Below are positions 27,950 through 37,538 of a stretch of 64,000 nt of DNA, in pieces; the stretch's first letter is position 1; every line of letters begins with the position of its first letter. This DNA comes from Leishmania mexicana MHOM/GT/2001/U1103 (lineage: Eukaryota; Euglenozoa; Kinetoplastea; Trypanosomatida; Trypanosomatidae), in the NCBI RefSeq assembly GCF_000234665.1, contig NC_018308.1, positions 26,420 through 90,419 of the forward strand. The letters run 5' to 3'. The notes below the pieces were generated by a model that did not search any database, was not told the DNA's origin, and saw only the letters and a program-made list of their open reading frames with translations. A program made the position numbers and the translations under genes.

Positions 27950-30079
27950 ATGCACAGCTCTCGCCGCGGCTCTCTCGCGGTGGCCGCCGTGGCGGTTTGC
28001 GTGGCAGTGCTCGCCACGGTCGGCACGTGTGTGTTCGACTCGCAGGAGATCGGTGGCAGCTCCTTCACCTTTGTAGGGTGGTCGTCTGCCAGCAAGGAGG
28101 AGTCGTACCAGAGCTGCACCCTCACCGGAAAGGTATTCAGGATTCAAGGCGCCGCAAGCGCTCTGTCGGACGACGCCACGCTGCCCGGCGGAATCCTGCG
28201 GTTCTCCAGCCTACTTGTGTCGAATGGCTACATCGTGGTGGATAAGTACTTCCCCCAGAACACCAACATCACCATCAAAGATGCCAGCGGCACCGTTGCT
28301 GCGGGGATGCCCTTTGTCGACGCCGGCACGGCAATATATTCTGATCAGCTCAGCATCGTGGTCACCGACTCCACCCTCAGTTGGGCTGCCGAACGGTCGG
28401 GTCAGAGCATGGTGCGCGCACCCTTCACCATCCAGCTCTCCAGCTCCCTCTTCGTGCTCGGCAGCACCGTGGCGCAGGCATCGTCCGTGGTGGAGGTGAC
28501 GGGCCCGAGCAGCATCTCGCAGAAGTCGGCATTGGCTGTGGATTACGCCAAGTGCACCGGCTGTGCTCAGGGTCTCGTGCACTTCACCGACTTCGTTCGG
28601 GTGTGGGACCGTAGCCTTCTTCGCATATCACACTCCACCGTCAAGGGCGCCGCCGGCAAGCCGCTGATCGGCATAGCACAGGGGGCAGGGCCCCGTATGA
28701 CGGTGGAAAGCAGTCTGTTCCTTGTCGAGAACGTGTCATCGCCCACCAGTAACCTCATCGGCGCGGCCGTCAGCATGGGCACCGATGCGCAGATCACCCT
28801 ACGCGCCGTGACGGTAAAGAGCATTGGTGCCACGATGACCGGCAGCGTCAACGCGCAGCTCTTGACGGCAGACGACATCGCCCAGCAAATTCCCTCCATT
28901 TCCGTGGTGCCAGACACCACCTGCGCTGCGGCCTGCGTCCCAACGGCCAAGGTCGACTCCCGCTGCAAGTGCGCCTGTAATGCCGACATGCCGCACATGA
29001 ACCTCTGCACAGCCATGAAGGACCCCTACGCAAACTACGTCTACCGTGGCTGCTCGGCGGGCTGCAGACGGTGCTTCAACGAGACCGCCTGCCTCGAGTG
29101 CCACCCGAGCTACGAGATGCTGCCCAACATGATGTGCTCGCTGACCGGGCTTCAGTGCACAGACCCAAACTGCAAGACCTGCACAACTTACGGCCAGTGC
29201 ACCGATTGCAACGACGGCTACGGTCTCACCTCCTCCAGCGCTTGCGTGCGCTGCAGTGTAGCGGACTGTAAGAGCTGCCCCATTGACGCTAACGTCTGCA
29301 AAGTGTGCCTCGGCGGCAGCGAACCGATCAACAATATGTGCCCCTGCACCGACGCCAACTGTGCCAGCTGCCCCAGCGACGCTGGCACGTGCGCTCAGTG
29401 CGCGAACGGCTACGGTCTCGTGGACGGTGCGTGTGTGAGGTGCGAGGTGCCCAACTGCTTCAGCTGCGACAGCGACCCGAGTAAATGCACGCAATGCGCG
29501 CCGAACTACTACCTCACCCCGCTCTCGACCTGCTCCCCGGTGGCCTGCAACATCGAGCACTGCATGGAGTGCGACCCACAGACGCCGTCGCGCTGCCAGC
29601 AGTGCGCGGCCCCCTACGTGGTCGACAGCTACGACGGCCTCTGCAGGCTCCCCGACGCCTGCTCCGTGCCCAACTGCAAGAAGTGCAAGACCGATACCTC
29701 CAGGCTCTGCGCCGAGTGCGACGCCGGCTACAGTCTCTCCGCCGACGCGACGAGCTGCAGCAGTCCGACCACGCAGCCGTGCGAGGTGGAGCACTGTAAC
29801 ACGTGTGTGGACGGTGACAGCACCCGCTGTGCCTACTGCAACACCGGCTACTACGTCTCCGATGGCAAGTGCAAGGCCATGCAGGACTGCTACGTGTCCA
29901 ACTGCGCACAGTGCATGCTGCTTGACAGCACCAAGTGCTCCACGTGCATGAAAGGATACCTCCTCACGTCGTCCTACGGTTGCGTCCCGCAGAGGGTCAT
30001 CAACGGCGCGGCCGCGCCCTACTCTCTGTGGGTGCCCGCCGTCGTGCTCCTCGCCTCTGTTGCCACGCACCTTGCGTAG
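27950..30079 (+). CDS. Surface-antigen-like GPI-anchored protein 3 (mosaic)
   Basis: A 709-residue surface protein that combines two neighbours. Residues 1-26 are a signal peptide (LAVAAVAVCVAVLATV). Residues about 30-320 are a Ser/Thr/Val-rich beta region like that of gene 1, with the shared pieces SSLFVLGSTV and ALAVDYAKCTGC. Residues about 325-465 hold their own Cys modules. Residues 466-709 equal residues 263-506 of gene 2, including six CxxC modules and the GPI signal. It therefore looks like a recombination product of a gene-1-type N-terminus and a gene-2-type C-terminus. I start at the ATG opening the signal peptide, although the frame is open about 900 bp further upstream. Confidence 0.85.
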   Translation: MHSSRRGSLAVAAVAVCVAVLATVGTCVFDSQEIGGSSFTFVGWSSASKEESYQSCTLTGKVFRIQGAASALSDDATLPGGILRFSSLLVSNGYIVVDKYFPQNTNITIKDASGTVAAGMPFVDAGTAIYSDQLSIVVTDSTLSWAAERSGQSMVRAPFTIQLSSSLFVLGSTVAQASSVVEVTGPSSISQKSALAVDYAKCTGCAQGLVHFTDFVRVWDRSLLRISHSTVKGAAGKPLIGIAQGAGPRMTVESSLFLVENVSSPTSNLIGAAVSMGTDAQITLRAVTVKSIGATMTGSVNAQLLTADDIAQQIPSISVVPDTTCAAACVPTAKVDSRCKCACNADMPHMNLCTAMKDPYANYVYRGCSAGCRRCFNETACLECHPSYEMLPNMMCSLTGLQCTDPNCKTCTTYGQCTDCNDGYGLTSSSACVRCSVADCKSCPIDANVCKVCLGGSEPINNMCPCTDANCASCPSDAGTCAQCANGYGLVDGACVRCEVPNCFSCDSDPSKCTQCAPNYYLTPLSTCSPVACNIEHCMECDPQTPSRCQQCAAPYVVDSYDGLCRLPDACSVPNCKKCKTDTSRLCAECDAGYSLSADATSCSSPTTQPCEVEHCNTCVDGDSTRCAYCNTGYYVSDGKCKAMQDCYVSNCAQCMLLDSTKCSTCMKGYLLTSSYGCVPQRVINGAAAPYSLWVPAVVLLASVATHLA

Positions 30080-30594
30080 TGCGCAGCGGCATGCGAGCAA
30101 CCCCACTCCCATTCCCTTACGACATGTGCACACACACGCACAGACGGGGGGGGCGGCACCCCCCACCCCCTTGTCTTGCTCTTTCCTCGTTTTGCCTATT
30201 TCTCTTGTGCGCTGGCGCCGGCCTCCAGCACGTCGCCCCCTCCCCTCCCCCCCCCATTGCCTCTTCCTTGCTCCCGCGGACGGCCACTGCCACAGTCCCA
30301 CAGCGCAGACATACGTGTCTACACGGCGGAGGCATCCCCCCCCCACTCATCACTTTTTTTCTCCGAGAGCCACACACCAGGTCGCACACCGCCCTCCCAT
30401 CGCCGCCCTTCCAGGCGCAGCTGTGTGGGGTGGGTGTGTGCTCGACCTCGTCCCTGGCAGCTCACTCACATGTGTACAGACACTCCAACAACCAAAGCTC
30501 TCTTCTGCGCACGTGCTCCGCCCCCTCACCCCACACCGCCACCGCTGCGGTCGGCGGTCGGCTGAGCACGAGTGCAGCGCGCGCCTGCGCTGCT
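29344..30594 (+). repeat. 1251-bp duplicated block, copy 2
   Basis: Second copy of 26331-27581; identity stops abruptly after 30594. The homologous boundary in copy 1 is at 27581, where different sequence follows. Confidence 0.9.
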
Positions 30595-31137
30595 GATTGC
30601 CACGACAGCCTCGTGTAGAGAAGGGGCAGAGTTCGCGTGCGACTGAGCCGGCGTCACCGTTGAGTCCTCCCGTAGGGTAGTGGCTGCGCCTCCTCCAGGA
30701 CCCACCCGCAGCACCGGAGTTCACTGCGACTCCCCCTCGCCCTCGCTAGAAGCGCCTCCTTCAGTGGGTACGTGTTCCCTACCCGTGTGCCTTCTTGTCT
30801 TGGTGGGTCTGTGTTCCTGCCACTTGGCTGTTCTCCTCTTCCCTTTCCCGCACGTTCTTGTGCTCTCGCGTGTACAACCACCCCTCTCTCACGCACGTGC
30901 ACACGCACCCTCTCTGTCACGTGTGCGCATGTGGCGTCGTGGTGGTGGAGCGGTTTCCTCAACTTGTGCCTGTCTGTGTGTGTGTGCGGCCATCGGAGGT
31001 GAAACCGCCGTACGTAAACACTCGCCGTGCCCCCCCCCCGCTCCGACACGCACACGCACACGCGCACATCGCCCTTTTCTCCTCTTCTCCCAAGCCGGCT
31101 CACTTTCACTGACCCCCCCCTCACTCCCTCTTCAAAG
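30080..31137. other. Spacer after surface gene 3
   Basis: The first 515 bp are the duplicated 3' flank. The rest is unique spacer with pyrimidine-rich segments at about 31072-31135 immediately before the next ATG. No gene supported. Confidence 0.55.
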
Positions 31138-31686
31138 ATGAACGTGACGCACCTGCTGATGGCCGCAATGCTAGTAGCCGTGGCATGCTCGGTGGTCATG
31201 GCCTCGGGTGCCTCAAGCTCGTCGTCCTCAAGCGCTCCAGCCCGCGAGTCGATCCCCCTTGTGTCCAAGCTGATTGCGCCGTCCAGCAAGAGCACCAGCA
31301 ACTCGCCGCGTGCAACTGGTGCCGATGTGACGGCGTCTACTACCTCCACCACGACGAAACCCGTGAACACGGCGGCATCTTCGTGCACCGTTTCAAACTG
31401 CGCCGCCTGCTCGAGCACGAACCCGAACGTGTGCACGACGTGCAGCCCCGGCTACGCCGTCGACCGCCTTGGCCAGTGCATGGTCGTTGGCTCCTGCAAC
31501 GTCGCCCACTGCGTCATGTGCCACACGAACGACAACGGGCGTTGCTTGGCCTGCGCCCCGGGCTACATGCCGACGGCCTCATTCAAGTGCGTCCCGGAGC
31601 GGTCTAAAAATACGGCCTTCCGCACTTCCTCCCTGGTTGTCTCTGTCGGCATGGTATTGGTGGGCACGGCGCTGACCATGGTCTAA
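31138..31686 (+). CDS. Surface-antigen-like GPI-anchored protein 4 (short)
   Basis: A 182-residue short member of the array. Residues 1-23 are a signal peptide (LLMAAMLVAVACSVVMA). A Ser/Thr-rich stalk (about 24-82) with an eight-Ser run and a Thr run is a likely glycosylation region. Two Cys modules follow (about 83-150), the second (GSCNVAHCVMC...CLACAPGY) closely resembling the membrane-proximal module of the other members. The tail SSLVVSVGMVLVGTALTMV is a GPI-anchor signal. The upstream open frame is pyrimidine-rich leader, so the start is set at the signal peptide ATG. Confidence 0.8.
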   Translation: MNVTHLLMAAMLVAVACSVVMASGASSSSSSSAPARESIPLVSKLIAPSSKSTSNSPRATGADVTASTTSTTTKPVNTAASSCTVSNCAACSSTNPNVCTTCSPGYAVDRLGQCMVVGSCNVAHCVMCHTNDNGRCLACAPGYMPTASFKCVPERSKNTAFRTSSLVVSVGMVLVGTALTMV

Positions 31687-33258
31687 AGCACGGCATGCCC
31701 CGAATTCAAAGACCGAGTGCCACACATACCAGGATGCCTGGCCGATGGCCCGTCCGTGTCGGGATCTAAGGCTAACCACACTCCTTTCCCCCTCTTCTCT
31801 CTTCCACATACGCATGCACACCTGCTGAGGTCCTCATCTCTGTTTCCTCCCCCCCCCCTCTGAGCGCCGTGTGTGTGGGGGGCGGTAACGTGCGCGCCGC
31901 CTCCCCTCCTCAGTCCGTTTTTATCTTGTCCGGCCATTGTGCGCATTATCATCATGCGCAGTGCCCCCCCCCCTCACCCCCTTCATCGCCCCCCTCCCTC
32001 TGTGTGTCTCTGCGTCGGCGCATGCTGTGTGGTGACGCTGAGACACACAGAGGGAGGGGCAAGAGCACATGTGTACTTCGTCTCTCCCGGCGCGCCGCGG
32101 TCGGTTCGTGGCTTGAAGATATCGAGAGAAGGGGGGAGGAGGAGGGGGGCTGGCGATACCATTGTGGTGCCCCATGTGCACCCACACGCGTGTTTGTGTG
32201 TGTGTGTGCGGGTCCTCTCCCTCAGTCTCTTCTCTGCGCTGGCCGAGTGAGTGGGGCCTCTCTGCGCGTTGAATCCATTTTATGTGCACAGTTCGTTTCT
32301 TCTCCGTTGTTGTTGTTTTCCCGAGGGGAGACCTGGATGGGGGAAGGGAGGGGGGATCGTCAACGGGGGCTGACCGTTGGGTCCGTCCGTCCGTGCGCAT
32401 GTGCAGGGCGGAGGGCATTCTCCTCCCCTCCCTCCCTTCCCCCACTACTACCACCCCTGTCTGTCTGTCTTGTGCCCCTCATGGGGCCTTTTGTTTTCTG
32501 CCTCCGTATATATACGTGTGTGCCTCCTCCGTGTTCATGCATGGGCCTCTCCCCCACTCTCCTCCCTACCTCTCTCAGGCAGGCGCACCAACAGTGGAGT
32601 CCGCAGCTGCTGCTGTGATCACGTGATCGAGCGCTTGCTATCCCCACCCCCTCACTCTCTCTCCCAGACAACCACCCATACCACCTGTCATCCCGCTGTG
32701 TTGCCGTGTGTCTGTGTCTGTGTCGTTGCTCTCACACTGGAGAGGGCTGTTCGGCAGTGCGCCTCACGCACGCACGCACGCGCACCACAGTCCCCCTCTC
32801 TACCACCATCGCATGTTGTTCATTGACCCTCTCATCCGCCCATCCCCGATTCCCCTCAAGACGTTACCTGCGTGGGGATGCGTGCGCATGCGTTGTAGTC
32901 TGCGGGTGTTGCACGCATCGGCTCCCCTCTGCCCCCTCCCCTCATCTCCCCTCGCGTCCCAGAAGAGGGGAAGTCGTGGTGCAGATGCCGCCGTCGTGCT
33001 CTATGGCGAAGGCGTGAGGAGAGAGCGAATATTCCCGGCCTGTCCCGCTATGATATCTCTCCCTACTCTCCCGTCCTCAACATGCTCACTGAGCGTGTTC
33101 CTGTCCGTGGGTCTGCGTCAGTGCACGAGCACGCACACGCGTCATCCCACTCCCTTGCTTTCCATCGTCAGCCCTATCCCCCCTCCCCAGAACATTACCT
33201 CACACACCCGCAGCACGGGCACAGGCGCACCTCCTTCCTCTTCCCCTCTACACGAATC
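31687..33258. other. Spacer between surface genes 4 and 5
   Basis: About 1.6 kb. It holds C runs near 31848-31858 and 31963-31972, a TATATATA stretch near 32506-32513, (TG)n segments, and pyrimidine tracts before 33259. Several open frames exist but are low-complexity; no gene is supported. Confidence 0.5.
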
Positions 33259-34149
33259 ATGCCCGTCTTTGCCCTCCGCAGCAGCCACCACAAGCGCGGC
33301 ATCGCCGCCGTCCTTCTGCTCGCCATCGTCGTTGCAGTCACCTTGACGGTCTCCGCGCAGACCATCGACAACTACCCTCCTGTTCCCTGTGACAGCACAG
33401 TGCCGAACTGCCTGGAATGCCGGAAAATGGGGATGCTAAGCCTGTGCTCAAACTGCAAGGAAGGCTACTCGACCGCTGTCTCACCCGCGACCCCCACCGA
33501 GTTCGGCAAGTGCAAACCTTACAATCCGAGCACATGCCGCCTTGGCAACTGTTTGCGCTGCGCTGCAGATGACAACACCAAGTGCGTGCAGTGCCCAGTC
33601 GGCTACCCGAACATTAATACGTACCTCTGCGATGCGACCACGGCGGCTCCGACGACTGCATCCCCGTCCATCACTACCACCACGACGTCCCCGACGACTG
33701 CAGCCCCGTCCATCACTACCACCACGACGTCCCCGACGACTGCAGCCCCGTCCATCACTACCACCACGGCGTCCCCGACGACTGCAGCCCCGTCCATCAC
33801 TACCACCACGACGTCCCCGACAACCTCGGCACCCAGCACCGGCTGCCAGACCCCGTCGTGCGCCATCTGTGTGCCCGGCAGCCAGTACACTTGCGCCGTG
33901 TGCGAGTCCGGCATGGTGCTGATGGTGTCCGGCCAGTGCATGCCTGCTGGCTCCTGCAGCATGGCCAACTGCGCGCAGTGCTACCCGAACGACAACAACC
34001 GCTGCTCCTCGTGCGAATCCGGCTACGCCCTCACCGTCTCGTACACCTGCATCCCGCGCAAGCCCGGCAACTCGGCGGCGGCGCCGACACCGGTGTTGGT
34101 GGCGCTGGCCATAGTGTCGGTTGCAGCGACGGTGACGTATGTCATCTAG
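33259..34149 (+). CDS. Surface-antigen-like GPI-anchored protein 5 with Thr-rich repeat
   Basis: A 296-residue surface protein. Residues 1-33 are a signal peptide (AAVLLLAIVVAVTLTVSA). Two Cys modules lie at about 40-128. Residues 136-191 are four 14-residue units (consensus PSITTTTTSPTTAA), a mucin-like stalk probably heavily O-linked or phosphoglycan-modified, as in PSA-2/gp46-type and proteophosphoglycan proteins. Two more Cys modules follow (about 195-272), the last resembling the membrane-proximal module of the array, then a GPI-anchor tail (VLVALAIVSVAATVTYVI). Repeat number is likely to vary among strains. Start set at the signal peptide ATG. Confidence 0.82.
   Translation: MPVFALRSSHHKRGIAAVLLLAIVVAVTLTVSAQTIDNYPPVPCDSTVPNCLECRKMGMLSLCSNCKEGYSTAVSPATPTEFGKCKPYNPSTCRLGNCLRCAADDNTKCVQCPVGYPNINTYLCDATTAAPTTASPSITTTTTSPTTAAPSITTTTTSPTTAAPSITTTTASPTTAAPSITTTTTSPTTSAPSTGCQTPSCAICVPGSQYTCAVCESGMVLMVSGQCMPAGSCSMANCAQCYPNDNNRCSSCESGYALTVSYTCIPRKPGNSAAAPTPVLVALAIVSVAATVTYVI
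33664..33831 (+). repeat. Four tandem 42-bp repeats encoding a Thr-rich stalk
   Basis: Four in-frame 42-bp units start at 33664, 33706, 33748 and 33790. They are almost identical; unit 3 has one A-to-G change (Thr to Ala) and unit 4 diverges in its last bases. Being in frame, copy-number change would lengthen the stalk without breaking the protein. Confidence 0.92.
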
Positions 34150-36473
34150 GGGTGAAGTTGTGACGGACCGCCATCGATGGGGCATGCACAACACACACAC
34201 ACACACACAAGCACGTCGACGTGCCTGTGCGCCTCCCTCCAACCCTTTCCAGCCCTAACCGCCCGGAAAAGGCCTCTTGTTGTTTGTTTCTCCCCCTCTC
34301 TCGGCATCTGGACGCTCTCTCTCTTCCTGCCTGCCGCCCTCCTCATCCTCCCCATCTCTTATGTGTACTCTGCCCCCCTCCCCGTCCTCCTCCCCGTCTT
34401 CTCACGCCGTCGCGTACACACGCGCACACCTCCAGCTTTACCACAAAGGTGTGCAGACGATAAGGCGGATAAGCTCACTCCGGCGCGTACTCTCTGACGT
34501 GTGTGCGTGTGTGCGCGTGGGTGGTGAGGCGGGGGAGAGCAGGAGGTACTCATGGGATGGACACGTGGAGAGCGCCGTAGGGCGTGTATATATATATATG
34601 TGGGTGTGTGTACGTATGTCAAGGTTCAAGGGGAAGGCTAGATCAGTCCTTCATATATTCTCTCCTCACACCCTCTCTGTCCGTCTCCTCGGGGAATGTC
34701 TGTCTGTGTGTGTGTGTGTGTGCGCGCGCACGTGTGCTTCAGTAGATAACCCGATCGAAGGGCAGGGCCCGCTGTGCATGCTGGGACAGATTCGTTGTTG
34801 TTCGGGGATTGACGAAAAAGGAGTGGGCGTGCGTGCAACAGAAGGGGGAGAGGGGTGCGTAGTCGAGTGGTGCGGGGCTTGAACGCCGCCCTTCTCCCAC
34901 CACCACTCTCCCTCGAGCCTTGCACGTCGGCCAAGCTCCCCACTCACCTACCCCTACTCGACCTGTTCGCCCACTCTGCGCATGGCCCCTTCTCTGGCAT
35001 ATACAGGCACATCCTCGCCGTCTCCCTTTCCTCTCCTTGTGCAAACCTCTGCGGCTTTTTTTTCCCCTTTCCTGTCGTCGTCCCAGGGTATTTCCATGCC
35101 CGTGCACGCGCTATGGAGGAGGCGGGGGGTGGGGCGGTGTAGTCCCTCCCTCTCTCCTTTACTCTTTGGTATCCCTGCACCTCGGTGCTCCTCCCTTCTC
35201 TAATAGGTTGGGCTTCGCCTCTTCCTCCCTTCCCCACCCCACCCACCCACATCTGAATGCGCACTGGCACACCTCCGCCCACCCCCTTCTCCGACCTCCC
35301 ACTCACCCCGCCATCATTGCTCGGGGTTGTGGCAGTAGACGGATCGATGAAGGTGTGGCTGCAAGCACTACGTACTCCCCTGTCTGCTCTCCTAACCTCC
35401 CAGAAAGAAATCTCTTGAAGGGCGGCAGCGGCGGACGGGCCCCACACGCGACATCACATCCATTGACTCAATCCTTATGGTCCTCTCTTGCTGTCACACA
35501 TATTCCTCACCCCCTCCTCCTCCCGCGCCGCCGTCACCTCCGCCATGACAAGACATGTGCCTAGCAACACCGTACCTTGTCATGGCCCTCCCTTCTTCCT
35601 CTTCCTCTTCTCATCCTCTCTTGCGCGGGTGTTGTCCCATCTTACCTCTCCAAGTTGAACAGCGAATAGCATGTCACGGAGATGACGTGCGTCTGTCCGT
35701 GTGTGTGTGTGTGGAGAGAGAGCAGGAAGGGGGGTACGTGTCCATCCATCCATCCCCCACCCCTTCCCTTCCTCTCTCCGTCTGTGTCGTCGACGCCGTG
35801 CCACTTCGCACAAAGTCGAGGACACACAGAGAGAGAGATCGACTGGCATCGCGCTCGCCATCATCTCCCTCAGTTCCTCCCACCCACCCCCCTGCTCGCG
35901 CGCATGCATGTGTGGGAGCCCGTATGCTTCTGATGTGGGGGTGGGGTGGGGGTGTATGTGCATCATGCCCCTCCCACCCCGCACCCCCTCCTCTTCTGGT
36001 GCTCTCACACTCCTTCTCTCACGATTCCATCCTCTCCCTCTCTCCGCCGTTGCGCGCCATGCTTGGGTGGGGTGGGTTGATGCCATGATGGCACACACAC
36101 ACACACCGCAGAGGTATACGTGTGTGTGTGTGTGCGTGCTACATCGCCCTTCCCTCCTGTTTGCGTGTTTGCTCGGCTTATTTTTCCGCTTGAGGTGCGC
36201 GTGCGTTGCTGTTACGAGCGCCGCGCAGCAGCAGCAGAGGGGTGGCCAGTGTAGGCCGAACCACCTCTCCCATCCCATCGCCTCCTCCGGTGACCCAAAG
36301 AAGGGCCACATAAAAAAGGGCGAAGAAGCGCCGCCGCACACCGAAAGGCGCGCAGCGTACTCGTCGTTTCTTCCGCGCCTCACTTCAAGTATTTCTTCTT
36401 CGCTACTTGGCGCATACTCCTGTCGTCCCCCCCCCCTCCGACCTTCCCACATCACAGCCACCATCGCTGCCAG
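34150..36473. other. Long gene-free spacer (2.3 kb)
   Basis: The longest gene-free stretch here. It contains a CA run (about 34192-34210), a short TA run (34588-34599), TG runs (about 34700-34722, 35699-35712, 36119-36134), a CA run (36092-36106) and many pyrimidine tracts, the last at about 36425-36440 before the next gene. Frames on both strands are low-complexity; I see no broken array member. Confidence 0.5.
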
Positions 36474-37538
36474 ATGACACCGCACGCTGCCGCGTCGGCG
36501 GTGGCCACTGTCGTCGTGGTACTGCTGGGATACGGCACTACGGAAGTATGTGGTTACAACTTCGTGACCATCACCGCCCTCTTCTATGTACCCGGTGCTA
36601 CGGGCACGCGATCGGAAGACGCGGGTATGTGTCTGGAACGTGGCGGGTACCTCGCGACGGAGGCGACCGCGGTGCTGCACGAGGCCGATGTTCAGGCGCT
36701 CGAGTCGGAGGGGTTCTCCACATACTACGCCTTCCTCGGCGGTGGTATTGTGCAGCCGTGGCGCATGGAAAGCTACGAGATGGGCTTCTGCCCGTTTTCC
36801 ATCAAGGATCCCGACATGTGGTGGGATACCCCGTTCAGCCAGGCGAACGGCGACAACAACAACTGCTACTGGCGGTGGTCCGCGGGTCGCTGGGTCGAGA
36901 TGCCGTCCATGTCAGGTCTGCCCCACGACGAGGAAAAGACCGGGATCATTTTCTACCGGGGTCAGAGCACCTTAGGCTACGATCGGCAGGTCAACGGGTT
37001 CCCACTTTTCTTTCCATTCACCCCGCCGATGTACCACCCAAATATGCAGCTGGGCCACCACCTTGTTCTCTACCGCGGCGGCCTGCACACAACCAAGGCC
37101 GTGTGGGGGGACACCTACGCCCGCGGCGGCTTCACGTACGGGGACAACTTTGCGAATAACCCACAGTTGGTGGAGGCGACACTGAAGGACTGGAAACTGG
37201 TGTGCCAGAGCCAAGGTCCCCTCCGCCTCAGCTACGAAATGGCCAACACATCCAGCCAGCTGCAGGAGCGATGGTGGGCCATATTCTTCTCGATTCTGTT
37301 CACCCTTTGCCTCATCACCTTTCTCGCCCTGGTGTTCTGTCAGGAGCGCGAGGACATGGACGAGCCTCCGGCGGATGCGCCGGAGTGGGCAGAGAAGGAA
37401 ACGGCACAGCGGATCGTGTCGCGCCGCTACGTGAGTCAGCGCTCCTTCCGTGGCAACGAAAGTAGTGGTAGTGGCGACAGCCTCGGCGACGGCTCGAGCT
37501 GTAGCAAAGACGAGGACGGCGAGAATGTGAGCCGCTAA
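36474..37538 (+). CDS. Single-pass membrane protein with C-type-lectin-like ectodomain
   Basis: A 354-residue type I membrane protein. Residues 1-27 are a signal peptide. The ectodomain (about 28-262) starts with a segment resembling the entry of a C-type lectin fold (CLERGGYLATEATAVL, then a Phe-Leu-Gly strand), followed by several Trp residues and a later NNNCYWRW stretch, where the second conserved Cys and Trp of that fold would lie. Residues about 265-285 are a transmembrane helix (AIFFSILFTLCLITFLALVF), and the remaining 70 residues are an acidic, Ser-rich cytoplasmic tail. The lectin assignment is by pattern only. It follows the surface-antigen array and precedes another small membrane protein. 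Confidence 0.7.
   Translation: MTPHAAASAVATVVVVLLGYGTTEVCGYNFVTITALFYVPGATGTRSEDAGMCLERGGYLATEATAVLHEADVQALESEGFSTYYAFLGGGIVQPWRMESYEMGFCPFSIKDPDMWWDTPFSQANGDNNNCYWRWSAGRWVEMPSMSGLPHDEEKTGIIFYRGQSTLGYDRQVNGFPLFFPFTPPMYHPNMQLGHHLVLYRGGLHTTKAVWGDTYARGGFTYGDNFANNPQLVEATLKDWKLVCQSQGPLRLSYEMANTSSQLQERWWAIFFSILFTLCLITFLALVFCQEREDMDEPPADAPEWAEKETAQRIVSRRYVSQRSFRGNESSGSGDSLGDGSSCSKDEDGENVSR

Noticed and set aside
28799..30346. Minus-strand frame of 515 codons (similar one at 26206-27333)
   Set aside because: Antisense shadow of the Cys-rich repeats of the surface genes; the Ala/Val/Arg/Gly-rich translation is a codon-bias artefact and appears in both copies because the DNA is duplicated.
34588..34601. 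TA run resembling a TATA box or AT-rich origin
   Set aside because: Too short, and trypanosomatid protein genes lack TATA-driven promoters; treated as a microsatellite.
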